64,000 nt of DNA. Source: Nocardioidaceae bacterium. Lineage in GTDB: Bacteria; Actinomycetota; Actinomycetes; Propionibacteriales; Nocardioidaceae. Below the pieces are notes generated by a model. That model searched no databases. It saw only the letters and a program-made list of their open reading frames with translations, and was not told where the DNA came from. A program made the translations under genes and the position numbers. Positions 29,132 through 40,283 of this stretch are shown here, piece after piece (the first letter of the stretch is position 1; every line of letters starts with the position of its first letter). Location of the stretch: the NCBI GenBank assembly GCA_030447805.1, contig JAUJOE010000002.1, positions 344,868-408,867 on the forward strand, in the 5' to 3' direction.

Positions 29132-30491
29132 CAGAAGAGCGCCGTCGAGCCGTTGAACCCGACCCGGGTCAAGCTCACCGTCGAGGTGCCTTTCGAGGAG
29201 CTCAAGCCCAGCCTCGACGCGGCGTACAAGAAGATCGCGCAGCAGATCAACGTGCCGGGATTCCGGCGCGGCAAGGTGCCCGCGATGGTGATCGACCAGC
29301 GCGTCGGGCGCAACTACGTGCTCGACGAGGCGGTCAACGACGCGCTGCCGAAGCTGTACGTCCAGGCGCTGGAGGACAACAACATCACCCCGATGAGCCA
29401 GCCCGACGTCGACCTCGGCGACTTCCACGACGGCGCCGACCTGAACTTCACCGCCGAGCTCGACGTCAAGCCGCAGATCACCCTGCCCGACTACATCAGG
29501 TTCGAGGTGCAGATCGAGGATGCTGCGGTCACCGACGACGACGTCGACGAGCAGATCGAGTTGCTGCGCGAGCGGTTCGGCAGCCTGACCCCGGTCGACC
29601 GGCCGGCCGCGCAGGACGACTTCGTGACCATCGACCTGTCGGCCGCGAACGACGGCGAGCCCATCGAGGAGGCGCAGGCGACCGGTATCAGCTACCAGGT
29701 GGGGCGCGGCACGATGCTCGAGGGCCTCGACGAGGCGCTGGAGGATGAGCGCGGGTGATGAGAAGACGTTCCCGTCGACGCTCATCGGCGGAGAGTTCGC
29801 AGACCAGTTGGTCGACGTGACCGTCAAGGTGACGGCAGTCAAGGAACAGGAGCTGCCAGACCTCGACGACGACTTCGCCCAGGAGGCGTCGGAGTTCGAC
29901 ACCGTCGAGGAGCTTGAGAGGACCTCCGTGACCGGATCGCCCGCGGTGCGCATCGAGCAGGCCAGCGCCGCGCGCGACGCCGTACTGGAAAAGCTGCTCA
30001 CGATGACCGACATCCCGCTGCCGGACTCGGCAGTCGCTGACGAGATCAAGGCCCGCCGCGACTCGCTGAACGACCAGCTCTCAGCGGCCGGCATGACCGA
30101 GGCCGACTACCTCGAGTCCGAGGGGCAGAGCGAGGAGGGAGTTCGCGGACGAGCTCAGCCGCCGGGTGCGCGACGCCATGGCCGCGCAGTTCCTGCTCGA
30201 CGAGATCGCGTCGGCCGAGGCGATCGGGGTCAGCGAGGAGATCGACCTCGCACCTGTTCCGCCGGGCGCAGCGCACGGCAGTACATCCAGCACATGATGG
30301 AGCACAGCCACCTGCCTGAGATGGTCGCGGAGGTACGCCGGGGCGGCGCAGGCGAACGCGAGGCATCCACGGGTCGACATGCCGGAGTCACCGACGCCTG
30401 CCGGAGATGGTCGCGGATTGCCGGTTGCGGGGGCACGCCGCCGCTGACGCGCACGTCGTCGAGAACGCCGGAGGACAGCGAATCCCAGTAG
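29132..30491 (+). CDS. tig: Trigger factor, frameshifted and without a readable start codon
   Basis: The ribosome-associated chaperone and prolyl isomerase. N-terminal ribosome-binding domain: 'TRVKLTVEVPFEELKPSLD' and 'VPGFRRGKVPAMVIDQRVG' (the G-F-R-x-G-K loop). The PPIase domain follows ('DDFVTIDLSA', 'MLEGLDEALE') and then the C-terminal chaperone arms ('YIQHMMEHSHLPEMVAEVRR'). Frame changes near 29745, 30135 and 30245. At the expected start (29132, 8 nt after AGGAG) the codon reads CAG, followed by KSAVEPLNPT, so a start codon has probably been lost to error; TTG 29153 is the next possibility. The 3' end is uncertain. Confidence 0.85.
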
Positions 30492-31532
30492 GACGCTTCA
30501 ACAGCCTAGCGCGATTGCCAGTCAGACGGCACTTATGTCCGGCGTCTCGGGTAGATGCCGCGCCGTGGCTTGTCTCGTGGCGTCTGAGAACACGACCGCC
30601 GCCGCCAGGTTGAGCGCAGCAGCGCGGTCGCGGCGGCTGAATCTGCGGCGCTCGTCTTTGGGCGTCGACGCTCGACGCTTGTATGCCTGAACGCCTTCGT
30701 AAGCACGTCGGACTACATCGTCGAGACCGAGTCTCGGCGGACAGCGAGATCCCGATCGGGGCCAGCGACGGTGAGGTTGCGACGTGAACAGCGACCACAT
30801 AGGCCGTTCCCGCTGCAGCCGGCGTCCATCGACATCGGCCGCCTGTGGCGCCGAACAGGTCTGGGCCGTCGTAGTCTCCGATGTCCGCCGAGCTGCGCAT
30901 TGGGATCGAGTGCCGCATGAGCCTGCTGTCGCGGTGTCGCACCTTCCTGTTCAGGTGATCGTCTGGGGCGGCGAGGTGCGCGCAGGCGCCTGGTTCACCG
31001 GCATCAACCGGCGCAAGCTGGTGGTGTGGGCCACGATAACATCGCCAGGTGGGTCCGGTACGACGAGGGCGCGCCATCGGCTGGCGAGGGCCTTGCCCGC
31101 CTCAACTGGAGAACCGGGAGCTCCTCGGCCTGTGCTCGATCCTGACCTATCGCTACGACGCCGGGGTTCGCTTTGGCCGACTCCTTGCCGGCTGCCGAGC
31201 GGCGGCTCCGCCAAGATCCGATGGCTTCTGCCCGCACTCGCCTCTTCTTCACCGGTGCGCCCCGTGACAAGCGATCTTCGTCCCCGATGGCGCCCTCTTC
31301 GCCGACCCGTTCTCGGCGGTCCTGTGGCGCGCGCACGCGCGACGAGATGATCGCACCCGGAACGCATGCACAGCACGCTGGAGCGCATCAGCAGCCCCAA
31401 CAGCAGCGGCCGAGAGCCGAGCATGGACCGTCTCCAGGCTCCATCACAGCGGGTCGCCATGTCCGGCGCATCAAGAACTGCTGGTCGCGATCGACTCGTC
31501 GATGCGTGCCAGCACTTCAAGCATTCCGGTCC
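30492..31532. other. About 1 kb without a supportable gene
   Basis: Between tig and the Nudix gene all long ORFs are Arg/Pro/Ser-rich and conflict with each other on both strands. One plus-strand stretch near 31037-31110 ('NIARWVRYDEGAPSAGEGLA', then 'RLNWRTG') and one near 31170 ('LADSLPAAERRLRQDPMASA') have protein-like composition but no start and no family I know. Best described as a decayed or error-laden gene region. Confidence 0.4.
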
Positions 31533-32111
31533 TTAACCGACCGCCCGTCGCAACAGGCACCAGGTGCCGGACACACTCCACAAACTCCGGGTGGTGGGGT
31601 ACCCAAGCAAGTGCAGCAGCGCGGCGCGGCGCAGATCCTCGAGCAAGTGCCCCAGCCGGCGCGGCGTGAACGTGACGAAGTCGGGGGACTCGCGCAACCC
31701 CTCGTCGTACAACCGCTGCGCCGCTTGGATCTCGTCGTAGTCCCACCACCGCATCCCGTCGAGGTGCTCGGCTCGCAGCTCCGCCTCGGTGAACGTCGGC
31801 CGCGGCTGGAAGGCGTCGACCTCGACGAAGAAGAACGTGTCGAGCTGCCCGTCCCAGTGGGCTAGCGCGAAGATGTGCTCCTTCCACCACACCGGCGCGC
31901 CAGGGTCGTCGATGGTCAGCCCGAGTTCTTCCTCGAGCTCACGCACCAGCCCCTGAGCAGGTGACTCCCCTGGGTCGAGCCCGCCGCCGGGGCACGCCCA
32001 CAGACCCGTCGGCAGCTCGGGTGTGACGAAGTCGAAGTGGACGAGTAGCACGCGCCGGTCGCGGTCCATCACCACGGCGCGGGCGGCCGGGCGGATGCGG
32101 TGCGGCGGCAC
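31533..32111 (-). CDS. Nudix hydrolase
   Basis: About 192 residues. The Nudix box is complete: '[20 protein letters not shown]' followed by 'ELGL' (G-x5-E-x7-REUxEExGU). N-terminal '[20 protein letters not shown]' is usual. It hydrolyses nucleoside diphosphate derivatives; substrate unknown. GTG start at 32111 with TACACT 7 nt upstream (leaderless). The last ~25 residues are out of character, so the natural stop may have been lost by an indel near 31610. Confidence 0.87.
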   Translation of the reverse strand: MPPHRIRPAARAVVMDRDRRVLLVHFDFVTPELPTGLWACPGGGLDPGESPAQGLVRELEEELGLTIDDPGAPVWWKEHIFALAHWDGQLDTFFFVEVDAFQPRPTFTEAELRAEHLDGMRWWDYDEIQAAQRLYDEGLRESPDFVTFTPRRLGHLLEDLRRAALLHLLGYPTTRSLWSVSGTWCLLRRAVG

Positions 32112-32164
32112 GCGCGGCAGTGTAACGACCCGCCACCGGAGCTCATCTCACCCGGCGCGGCGTG

Positions 32165-32178
32165 CGCTGTCGGCGAAC
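32165..32178 (+). promoter_or_regulatory. ClgR-like box upstream of clpP1
   Basis: CGCT-GTCG-GCGAAC matches the CGCT-N4-GCGNAC motif known for the actinobacterial Clp activator ClgR. Its centre is about 58 bp before the clpP1 start codon, a position suited to activation of the leaderless promoter whose -10 box is at 32217-32222 and whose -35 region is weak. Confidence 0.6.
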
Positions 32179-32216
32179 AGGGTCCGCGGGGCCGTGGCTT
32201 TGTCCCCACCTGTCGC

Positions 32217-32222
32217 TAGTGT
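32217..32222 (+). promoter_or_regulatory. clpP1 -10 box (leaderless)
   Basis: TAGTGT lies 7 nt before the GTG at 32230. This is the usual actinobacterial leaderless arrangement and decides between GTG 32230 and the internal ATG 32260. Confidence 0.55.
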
Positions 32223-32229
32223 CGGTCAG

Positions 32230-32877
32230 GTGATTGCCACCGACTCCACTCGCATCTCGATGGCCGCCAGCCCGGCTGCACCGGGCCTCGACGACCACAT
32301 CTACCAGCGGCTTCTCAAGGAGCGCATCATCTTCCTCGGCTCCGAGGTCAGGGACGAGAACGCCAACGCGATCTGCGCCCAAATGCTGCTCCTGAACGCC
32401 GAAGACCCCGACCGAGACATCTTCCTCTACATCAACTCACCGGGCGGCTCCGTCGACGCTGGTATGGCGATCTACGACACCATGCAGTTCATCGACAACG
32501 ACGTCGCAACGGTGGGCATGGGGCTGGCTGCCTCGATGGGGCAGTTCCTGCTGTGCGCTGGTGCCAAGGACAAGCGCTACGCCCTGCCGCACGCCCGCAT
32601 CATGATGCACCAGCCGACCGGCGGGCTCGGCGGCTCGGCGTCTGACATCAAGATCCAGGCCGAGCAGTCGATCTACATCAAGAAGATCCTCTTCAAGCTG
32701 ATCAGCGAGCACACCGGTCAAAACCTCGACCAGGTCGAGCTCGACGCCGACCGAGACCGGTGGTTCACCGCCGAGCAGGCCAAGGAGTACGGCTTCATCG
32801 ACCATGTCGTCGCCCGCGAGGCAGACGTCGAAAACGCCGGCAAGAGCACCGTTCCCCCGATGGGACAGTCTCAATGA
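32230..32877 (+). CDS. clpP1: ATP-dependent Clp protease proteolytic subunit 1
   Basis: A 215-residue serine peptidase: catalytic Ser in '[11 protein letters not shown]', His in 'RIMMHQP', Asp in 'DADRDRWF' region; '[12 protein letters not shown]' is the strand-loop near the site. In actinobacteria ClpP1 and ClpP2 form a mixed tetradecamer that docks ClpX or ClpC1; it is essential in mycobacteria. Its TGA overlaps the clpP2 ATG (ATGA), so the two are translationally coupled. Confidence 0.96.
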   Translation: MIATDSTRISMAASPAAPGLDDHIYQRLLKERIIFLGSEVRDENANAICAQMLLLNAEDPDRDIFLYINSPGGSVDAGMAIYDTMQFIDNDVATVGMGLAASMGQFLLCAGAKDKRYALPHARIMMHQPTGGLGGSASDIKIQAEQSIYIKKILFKLISEHTGQNLDQVELDADRDRWFTAEQAKEYGFIDHVVAREADVENAGKSTVPPMGQSQ

Positions 32878-33566
32878 CCGCCAACCGCCAGCTCGCCGCA
32901 GCTTTTGGAGGACCCCTCGTGGCCGACGTACCCCTGCACCAGCAAACGGCACCACGCGCCGACTACTACATCCCGCAGTGGGAGGAGCGCACGTCGTACG
33001 GCGTCCGGCGCATCGACCCGTTCGCCAAGCTGTTCGAGGACCGCATCATCTTCCTCGGTACTCCGATCAGTGACGACATCGCCAACGCGGTGATGGCGCA
33101 GTTGCTGTGTCTGGAGTCGATGGACCCCGAGCGCGACATCATCATCTACATCAACTCCCCAGGTGGGTCGTTCACGGCGCTGACGGCGATCTACGACACG
33201 ATGCGGTTCGTCAAGCCCGACGTCATGACGGTGTGCCTCGGACAGGCGGCCAGCGCCGCCGCCGTGCTGCTGGCGGCGGGCGCGAAGGGCAAGCGGATGG
33301 CGCTGCCGAACAGCCGCATCCTGATCCACCAGCCCTACACCGAAGGCAGCTACGGTCAGGCGAGCGACATCGAGATCCAGGCGAACGAGATCTTGCGCAT
33401 GCGCCTGCTGCTCGAGCTGATGATCTCCGAGCACACCGACAAGAGCCCCGAGGAGGTCAGTCGCGACATCGAGCGCGACAAGATCCTCACCGCTGAGCAA
33501 GCACTCGACTACGGGCTGATCGACTCGGTGCTCGAGTCGCGGAAGGCGACACTGCTGAACGCCTAG
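32874..33566 (+). CDS. clpP2: ATP-dependent Clp protease proteolytic subunit 2
   Basis: A 230-residue ClpP with the longer N-terminus of actinobacterial ClpP2. Catalytic Ser in '[14 protein letters not shown]', His in 'RILIHQP', Asp in '[18 protein letters not shown]'. Partner of ClpP1 in the ClpP1P2 complex. ATG at 32874 overlaps the clpP1 stop by ATGA. Confidence 0.96.
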   Translation: MTANRQLAAAFGGPLVADVPLHQQTAPRADYYIPQWEERTSYGVRRIDPFAKLFEDRIIFLGTPISDDIANAVMAQLLCLESMDPERDIIIYINSPGGSFTALTAIYDTMRFVKPDVMTVCLGQAASAAAVLLAAGAKGKRMALPNSRILIHQPYTEGSYGQASDIEIQANEILRMRLLLELMISEHTDKSPEEVSRDIERDKILTAEQALDYGLIDSVLESRKATLLNA

Positions 33567-33580
33567 AACCGAATCCACGC

Positions 33581-33610
33581 TGTTGACGGTGCCTACCGGT
33601 ACGGTCAACA
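33581..33610. repeat. Inverted repeat between clpP2 and clpX
   Basis: TGTTGAC (33581-33587) and GTCAACA (33604-33610), with GGT/ACG extending the arms imperfectly. It could be a hairpin that limits read-through, or an operator for clpX. It does not match the ClgR motif. Confidence 0.45.
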
Positions 33611-33669
33611 TGGAACGACAGGCCAGGGCGCGCGAGGCGTCGTGACCGGACGCAAAGGAGACGCCGCAG

Positions 33670-34956
<1,287 letters not shown>

Positions 34957-35038
34957 CGCTGTCCTAGTTCCCGTGAACCGATGCGTGGTCCTGCGGCGAC
35001 AAGGGGTTGACACACAGTCTTCCTCCGAAGGGACCACC

Positions 35039-35548
35039 ATGAACCTCCGTCTCCTTTCCGTCGCGGTGCCGGTCGCATCACTGGCCGCCGTCCTGCTCGC
35101 CAGTGGCGTGTCGCCTGCCGGCGCCACGGCAGATCACGTCCGCAGCGAAGGCACCTTCTCCACAGCAGGCCCGGCGTGGACGTACGACGCCGTGGTGCCG
35201 GCCGGGGCGAGCGCCGTTGTTCGCACGATCGAGACGGCGGACGGCAGCACGGTGGCAACGCTGCAGGCACGGGGGTTCGCGGGCGCACAGGACTTCTCCG
35301 TACATGCCCACACCGGCCCCTGCGGCCCCAGCTCGTCCACGTCCGCCGGGCACTATCAGCACGTCGTCGGGGGCGCCGTCGACGAAGCCAACGAGCTATG
35401 GCTGAGCTTCTCGACCACGCCGTCCGGCAACGGCAACGCCCAGTCGGTTGTCGAGTGGCAGTTCCGCGTCGGTGGGGCGAACTCGATCACCTTCCATGAC
35501 CCGAGCCGCGGCGGCCTGCGCGTCGCCTGCCTTCCTGTCTCCTTCTGA
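35039..35548 (+). CDS. Secreted protein, superoxide-dismutase-like fold
   Basis: A 169-residue exported protein: signal peptide to about residue 32 ('[20 protein letters not shown]'). The mature part reads '[18 protein letters not shown]' and '[10 protein letters not shown]', reminiscent of Cu/Zn superoxide dismutase-like domains, with two cysteines (in 'GPCG' and 'RVACLP') that could form the disulfide. The full copper ligand set is not evident, so activity is doubtful. It sits 36 bp before an ECF sigma gene and may be its co-regulated target or operon leader. Confidence 0.65.
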   Translation: MNLRLLSVAVPVASLAAVLLASGVSPAGATADHVRSEGTFSTAGPAWTYDAVVPAGASAVVRTIETADGSTVATLQARGFAGAQDFSVHAHTGPCGPSSSTSAGHYQHVVGGAVDEANELWLSFSTTPSGNGNAQSVVEWQFRVGGANSITFHDPSRGGLRVACLPVSF

Positions 35549-35584
35549 TCGGATCTGCTGGCGCAGACTGGGAAGACGACCACA

Positions 35585-36142
35585 GTGGACAACGCGCACA
35601 CGGCAGGACCACAGCCGGTCGACGCCGACCTGATAGCTGCGCTCGCCGGCGGTGACCGGACGGCGCTCGCCGCGCTCTACGCGCGGCACGCTCCCTGGCT
35701 GGTGCTGCGGCTGAGCCGCCGTTGCGCCGATCCCGGTGTGGTCGACGAGGTAGTTCAGGACACCTTCGTCGCAGTCTGGCGGGGGGCTCGACGATGGGAT
35801 GGCCGCGGCGAGGTAGCCGCCTGGATCTGGGGGATCGGCGTCCGGCGCCTGCTCGACGCGCTGCGGCACCGACCCGCGGCCACGACGATGCTGGCGGAGT
35901 CGCACGAGCATGATCTACGCCTAGTGGAGTCGGCCGAGGAATGTGTACTGCTCGGTGTGGAGTACGGCGACGTCGGCACCGCCCTCGACCACCTCTCACC
36001 CGAGTTGCGCGCGGTCGTGCAGGCCACCATCCTCGACGGGCTGACCACTCGGGAGGCGGCTCGACTCCTTGGCATCCCGAGCGGCACCGTCAAGACCCGA
36101 ATGATGCGCGCAAAGGCGCAGTTGAGGGAGGCACTGGCATGA
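35585..36142 (+). CDS. ECF-type RNA polymerase sigma factor
   Basis: A 185-residue sigma-70 family ECF factor: region 2 'ALYARHAPWLVLRLSRRCAD' and 'VVDEVVQDTFVAVWRGARRW', region 4 'HLSPELRAVVQATILDGLTT' and 'REAARLLGIPSGTVKTRMMR'. GTG start. Its TGA overlaps the ATG of the next gene (ATGA), a zinc-finger anti-sigma, so the pair is coupled. The downstream ABC exporter suggests a membrane or envelope stress output, by inference. Confidence 0.92.
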   Translation: MDNAHTAGPQPVDADLIAALAGGDRTALAALYARHAPWLVLRLSRRCADPGVVDEVVQDTFVAVWRGARRWDGRGEVAAWIWGIGVRRLLDALRHRPAATTMLAESHEHDLRLVESAEECVLLGVEYGDVGTALDHLSPELRAVVQATILDGLTTREAARLLGIPSGTVKTRMMRAKAQLREALA

Positions 36143-36963
36143 ACACCTGGCACATCGAGCCCAGCCTGCTCGACCGCTACGCGGAGGGCCGGGTTCCGGC
36201 CTCGGCGGCGGCCTCGATCGAGGCGCACCTGCTCGGCTGCGCTGGCTGCCGAGCCGTGCTGGCTCCGGCCGCCGATGCCGACCGACTAGAGGCGATCTGG
36301 CGCGGTGTGACGGAGCGAGTCGACGCTCCGCGACCCACGCCAGTCGAGTGGATCCTGCTGCGCCTCGGCATCGGCGACGGCACCGCCCGGCTGGTGGCCT
36401 CGGCGCCCTCGCTCACCGTCTCATGGCTTACGTCGGTGATGCTTGCGCTCGGCTTCGCGCTGCTGGCCGCCGACTCTGGACCGCGCGGAGCGCTCGTGTT
36501 CCTGGCGCTCGCACCGATTCTTCCTGTTGCCGGCGTGGCGGCGGCGTACGGCCGCGAGGTTGATCCGACGTACGACGTGGGGTTGGCTGCCCCCTACTCC
36601 ACCTTCCGGCTGCTGTTGCTGCGGTCGAGCGCGGTGCTTGTCTCGACGCTGCTGCTTGCCGGACTGGCCGCGCTGTTACTCCCGGTCGCCCCCTGGGTTG
36701 CGACGGCCTGGCTGCTGCCCTCACTTGCCCTCACCGGGGCAACCCTCGCCGCCTCCACGCGGATGGACGCCGCGTGGGCCGCAGGCGGTGTTGTCGTTTT
36801 CTGGCTGTCCGCCGTTTTCTCCGCGTACCGCTCCTCTGGCGCCCCCTACGCCGCGTTCGGCATGTCCGGCCAACTGCTGTGCGCGGGTGTCCTGATGTTC
36901 TCCCTCGCCCTCCTAGCTGCGCGCCACCACAACTCCCCGCTGGACCTTCGGAGGATCCCATGA
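36139..36963 (+). CDS. Zinc-finger anti-sigma factor, membrane protein
   Basis: A 274-residue protein. The N-terminal zf-HC2-type motif is 'EAHLLGCAGCRAVL' (H-x5-C-x2-C), the usual sigma-binding anti-sigma domain. About six membrane helices follow (from 'TVSWLTSVMLALGFALLAAD' to 'LLCAGVLMFSLALLAAR'). It is coupled to the sigma gene by ATGA and to the ABC gene, whose ATG overlaps its stop. It probably holds the sigma factor at the membrane. Confidence 0.85.
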   Translation: MNTWHIEPSLLDRYAEGRVPASAAASIEAHLLGCAGCRAVLAPAADADRLEAIWRGVTERVDAPRPTPVEWILLRLGIGDGTARLVASAPSLTVSWLTSVMLALGFALLAADSGPRGALVFLALAPILPVAGVAAAYGREVDPTYDVGLAAPYSTFRLLLLRSSAVLVSTLLLAGLAALLLPVAPWVATAWLLPSLALTGATLAASTRMDAAWAAGGVVVFWLSAVFSAYRSSGAPYAAFGMSGQLLCAGVLMFSLALLAARHHNSPLDLRRIP

Positions 36964-37835
36964 CCATTTCCGCAAACCCCGCCGTCGCGGTCGCCGACGT
37001 CGACAAGACCTTCGGGCGCACCCGTGCCTTGGACGGCGTCTCGCTGACCGCCGCTGCGGGGGTCACCGGCCTGCTCGGTCCCAACGGCGCCGGGAAGACC
37101 ACGCTGCTCCGGATGCTGGCGACCGTCCTGGCTCCTGACAGCGGGCACCTACGCTTGCTCGGGCGAGACCCGGCCGATGCGGCCGACCGGCTAGAGATCC
37201 GGCGGCGGCTGGGCTACCTGCCACAGGAGCCCGGCTTCCACCGCGGGTTCACCGCCTTCGAGTTCGTGGACTACGTCGCGATACTGAAGGAAATGACCAA
37301 CCGGCGAGCCCGTCACGACGAGGTGCGCCGGGTTCTCCAGCAGGTCGGGCTCGAGCAGGTGAGCGGCACAAAGATCCGGGCGCTGTCGGGGGGCATGCGC
37401 CGACGGGTCGGGCTGGCTCAAGCCCTGCTACGCGACCCCGAGCTCGTGGTGCTCGACGAGCCGACGGTTGGACTGGATCCCGAGCAGCGGTTGCGCTTCC
37501 GTGAGCTGATCTCACGCATGGGTGAGGGCCGCTGCGTGATCCTTTCAACCCACCAGACGGAAGACGTGGCGGCGTTGTGTGGTGCAGTTGCGGTCGTGCA
37601 TGCGGGTCGTACCTTGTTCACCGGAACTCCGGCGCAGCTGGTGTCGCTGGCCGAGGGCCACGTGTGGCTGGACAGCGAGCGCTCTCCTGACGCGCGGCTC
37701 GCCTGGCGGACTGGGACGGGACACCACCGCAACATCGGTGACGTCCCGCCCGCCGGTGCCGAGCTGGTGTCCCCGGGCATAGAGGACGCCTACCTGCTAC
37801 TCATCGGCGATGAGGCTGCGACGGTGGCGGCATGA
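36960..37835 (+). CDS. ABC transporter ATP-binding protein
   Basis: A 291-residue ABC ATPase: Walker A 'GPNGAGKTTLLRML', signature 'LSGGMRRRVGLAQAL', Walker B 'LVVLDEPTVGLDPEQ', H-loop 'LSTHQTEDV'. C-terminal extra domain of ~80 residues. The type fits drug/lipid exporters with a separate permease. ATG overlaps the anti-sigma stop; its own stop overlaps the permease start, so four genes are tightly coupled. Confidence 0.93.
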   Translation: MTISANPAVAVADVDKTFGRTRALDGVSLTAAAGVTGLLGPNGAGKTTLLRMLATVLAPDSGHLRLLGRDPADAADRLEIRRRLGYLPQEPGFHRGFTAFEFVDYVAILKEMTNRRARHDEVRRVLQQVGLEQVSGTKIRALSGGMRRRVGLAQALLRDPELVVLDEPTVGLDPEQRLRFRELISRMGEGRCVILSTHQTEDVAALCGAVAVVHAGRTLFTGTPAQLVSLAEGHVWLDSERSPDARLAWRTGTGHHRNIGDVPPAGAELVSPGIEDAYLLLIGDEAATVAA

Positions 37836-38647
37836 GTGTGGCCCTTGAGTCGCGCGCTTCAACCTTCCGCCCTGGCACTGGCGATTGGCGGGTGTGGCTG
37901 ACTCTGGGTGCTACGGAGGCCCGACGGCTGGCTTTCCACCCGGTCTTCCTCGGCTCGCTCGTCTTCATGACGGTCACGGCAGGGTTGGAACGGGAGCCGG
38001 GTCCGCGGGTCGCCTATTCGATGCTCACTTCGAGCGGCACCTTCTTCCTTGGCCCCTTCGTGTTCTTCGCGGCCAACCTGCTGGCCTCCCGCGACCGCCG
38101 CCACGGTGCCGAGGAGTGGTTGTCATCCCTTCCGGCCCCGCGCCGCGACCGGACGGCCGCCGCCCTGGTTGCGATCGCAGGTCCCCTAGTGGTCACCGGA
38201 CTGCTGCTCATCGTCGTCTACGGCGCGCTTTTTCGTGCAATAAGCCTGCTCGTGCGTGACCCGCACGCACTGGAGCTCGTCACCGTGCCGCTCAGCATCA
38301 TGGGTGCTGGGCTGCTCGGCATAATGGTCGCCCGGTGGGCTCCATGGCCGGGCGCGGCGGCGCTCGTCATGGTGGCCCTGGTCGCCGTACACGTCAGCCT
38401 CCCGGAGCGGTTGATGATGCTCGGCGCCTATGTGGAGTTCGCCCGCTGGGGCGGCACCTTCGATGTGTGGGCGGAGTCATCGACGGGTCGTGGCCGCAGC
38501 ACGCCGTGTACTTGCTGGCCCTGTGCGCGATGGCGGCCACCGGGGCGTTGCTGGTCGACGCCCGTCGCAGAAACGACGGTGCTCGCCATCGGTGCCGCGT
38601 TCACCGCTCTCGCCGTCTTCGCTGGGTGGGCGCGATTGGTGCCATGA
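37832..38647 (+). CDS. ABC transporter permease
   Basis: About 271 codons with six membrane segments ('HPVFLGSLVFMTVTAGL', 'TFFLGPFVFFAANLLASRDR', 'IAGPLVVTGLLLIVVYGAL', 'LSIMGAGLLGIMVARWAP', 'AALVMVALVAVHVSL'). Between about 38475 and 38560 the frame is shifted and then restored: the natural text 'VIDGSWPQHAVYLLALCAMA' and 'ATGALLVDARRR' lies in another frame, so two compensating indels are likely. Partner of the preceding ATPase. Confidence 0.8.
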   Translation: MSVALESRASTFRPGTGDWRVWLTLGATEARRLAFHPVFLGSLVFMTVTAGLEREPGPRVAYSMLTSSGTFFLGPFVFFAANLLASRDRRHGAEEWLSSLPAPRRDRTAAALVAIAGPLVVTGLLLIVVYGALFRAISLLVRDPHALELVTVPLSIMGAGLLGIMVARWAPWPGAAALVMVALVAVHVSLPERLMMLGAYVEFARWGGTFDVWAESSTGRGRSTPCTCWPCARWRPPGRCWSTPVAETTVLAIGAAFTALAVFAGWARLVP

Positions 38648-39430
38648 CCAACGACGACACCTTCCTCGAGATCACCCCGGCACCAGCGGTGCGGCAAATA
38701 CAGTGTGCTGCCTGTCGCCCGTGGTGTGGCGCTGGCCGAGGGTGGCGGCCTCTCATGCACCCGCTGTTCTGTCGGCTGCGGACTCTTCGCCGCAATGATC
38801 GTCGTGTCGTCCGGGACTGGCGCGGGCGGCGGGTACGACGGGTTGGTCACCGGACCGACGTTCTTCATTGGCGTCTTCCTTCTTCGCCGCCAACCTTGTC
38901 GCCTCGAGGCCACGGCGGCATGACTGCGACGAGCAGCACGCGTCCCTACCGGCACCACCGGTGGCACGCACGACGGGGCTCTGCCTCGCCTCGCTCGCGC
39001 CCGCACTGTTCACTGTTGCGCTGATGACAGTGATCATGGCCTGGTACGCCTCCGGCCGGAGGCTTGCCTGTGTGGCCGTCGTAAGCCGAACTTGCTGGCC
39101 CGCTGACGGTGCTCCGGTGGAGCGCTGCTCGGGGTCATGACAGCCCGCTGGCTACGGTTCCCGACCGCGCCCGCCCTGGTCGCGGTGCGATGGTGGCTGC
39201 CAACTTCACCCTCAGCAGGGCAACCGACCGCTATGAACTGCTGGGACCGTATGCCACCAACACTGTTTATGTCCCGGATGGGTCGTGGGGGCATCGGTCG
39301 GGTTCCTTCGACTGGCACGCTGTCTGCCTCTTGGCGCTGTGCGGCATGGCCGCCGCCGGGGCGCTGCTGCAGGACGCACGCCGCTGGATCTTTACCGCTG
39401 ACTGTTGGTGGCCTGTGCACCGCGGCTGCG
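38644..39430 (+). pseudogene. Second ABC permease, a decayed paralog of the first
   Basis: Begins at ATG 38644, overlapping the first permease's stop. Pieces in different frames parallel the first permease in order: 'YDGLVTGPTFFIGVF', 'FFAANLVASRPRRHDCDEQH' against 'FFAANLLASRDRRHGAEEW', 'LASLAPALFTVALMTVIMAW', 'GVMTARWLRFPTAPALVAV' against 'GIMVARWAPWPGAAALVMV', and 'FDWHAVCLLALCGMAAAGAL' against 'WPQHAVYLLALCAMAATGAL'. So it arose by tandem duplication. At least five frame changes. Confidence 0.7.
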
Positions 39431-39453
39431 GTGTTCGCCAGTGTGGCCTTTGC

Positions 39454-40110
39454 CATGACGACGTCAACGGTGACACCTCGCGCTACCCGCGTGCGCCTTC
39501 GCCAAGTGCCCGCGCTGGTGCGTCCACTTGCCTCCGCCGTGCGTTGGCAGCCGCTGATGGGAGCGGCTGCACTCGCGACAGCGTTGCTGGTGCTCAAGGC
39601 GGCGACCTCGGTCAGCAGGGCACCGCTGTGCTGATCCTCCCGTGCGGTCGCCGCGGTACTAGCGGTGGGTGCAGCGTTCTACATGGCGACGGGGCCACCG
39701 ACACGCTGGCTGCGTCGCCGTCCACATTGGCTTGGCGCCGGGGCCAACGCTCCGCGATACTCGTTCCGCTGGCAAGCGCCGCATGGCTCGTGGCGGTGCT
39801 GGTGGTCCGGTCACAAGGTGCCGATCCCCCGATCGCCGGACTGACGCTGGAACTGTCAGCTCTACTGGGCCTTTCCATCGCCGTTGCCGCGGGCATCATG
39901 CGTTGAGCACATACCGCCGAGCCAGGGCCCATGGCGGCGCCGTTTGTCTTCGGCGCCATCCTCAGTGCGACTCGGTTGCCCGAAGGTTGGGCGCTTGTGG
40001 TCGGTCCTGGTCCGGCTTGAGATGGCTGTGCGCATCAGCGGTGGGCGCTGCTGCTTGCTGTCAGCCTGGTTCTGCTGATCGCCTGCAACCGCGACCCCGC
40101 CAACGGATGA
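39454..40110 (+). pseudogene. Multi-pass membrane protein of the ABC cluster, frameshifted
   Basis: From ATG 39454 ('MTTSTVTPRATRVRLRQVPA'), a first helix 'PLMGAAALATALLVLKAATS', then in other frames 'AVAAVLAVGAAFYMATGPPT', 'ILVPLASAAWLVAVLVV', 'LELSALLGLSIAVAAGIMR' and 'APFVFGAILSATRLPEGWAL', 'LLAVSLVLLIACNRDPA'. Likely a third membrane component of the exporter locus. Three or more indels. No family name assigned. Confidence 0.5.
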
Positions 40111-40270
40111 TGCTGGCCGCTGCAGTCCCTCAGTAAGCGCAGAACCCCTGACCCAAGTCCCACATCGAGCCTCTATTGGGCGGCTGGAGGGGACTTAGGT
40201 CAGCACTTTGGTCGGTCTGCTTGGCACCATCCGAGAGACGCACGTCACCTCTCCGGCCTGCCAGCGGTAG

Positions 40271-40282
40271 TACCATATATGG
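40271..40282 (+). promoter_or_regulatory. vapB -10 box with overlapping palindromic operator
   Basis: TACCAT (40271-40276) lies 7 nt before the vapB ATG, a leaderless promoter. The perfect palindrome CCATATATGG (40273-40282) covers the -10 box and ends one base before the start codon, so binding of the VapB(C) complex there would block initiation. Confidence 0.6.
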
Positions 40283-40283
40283 C

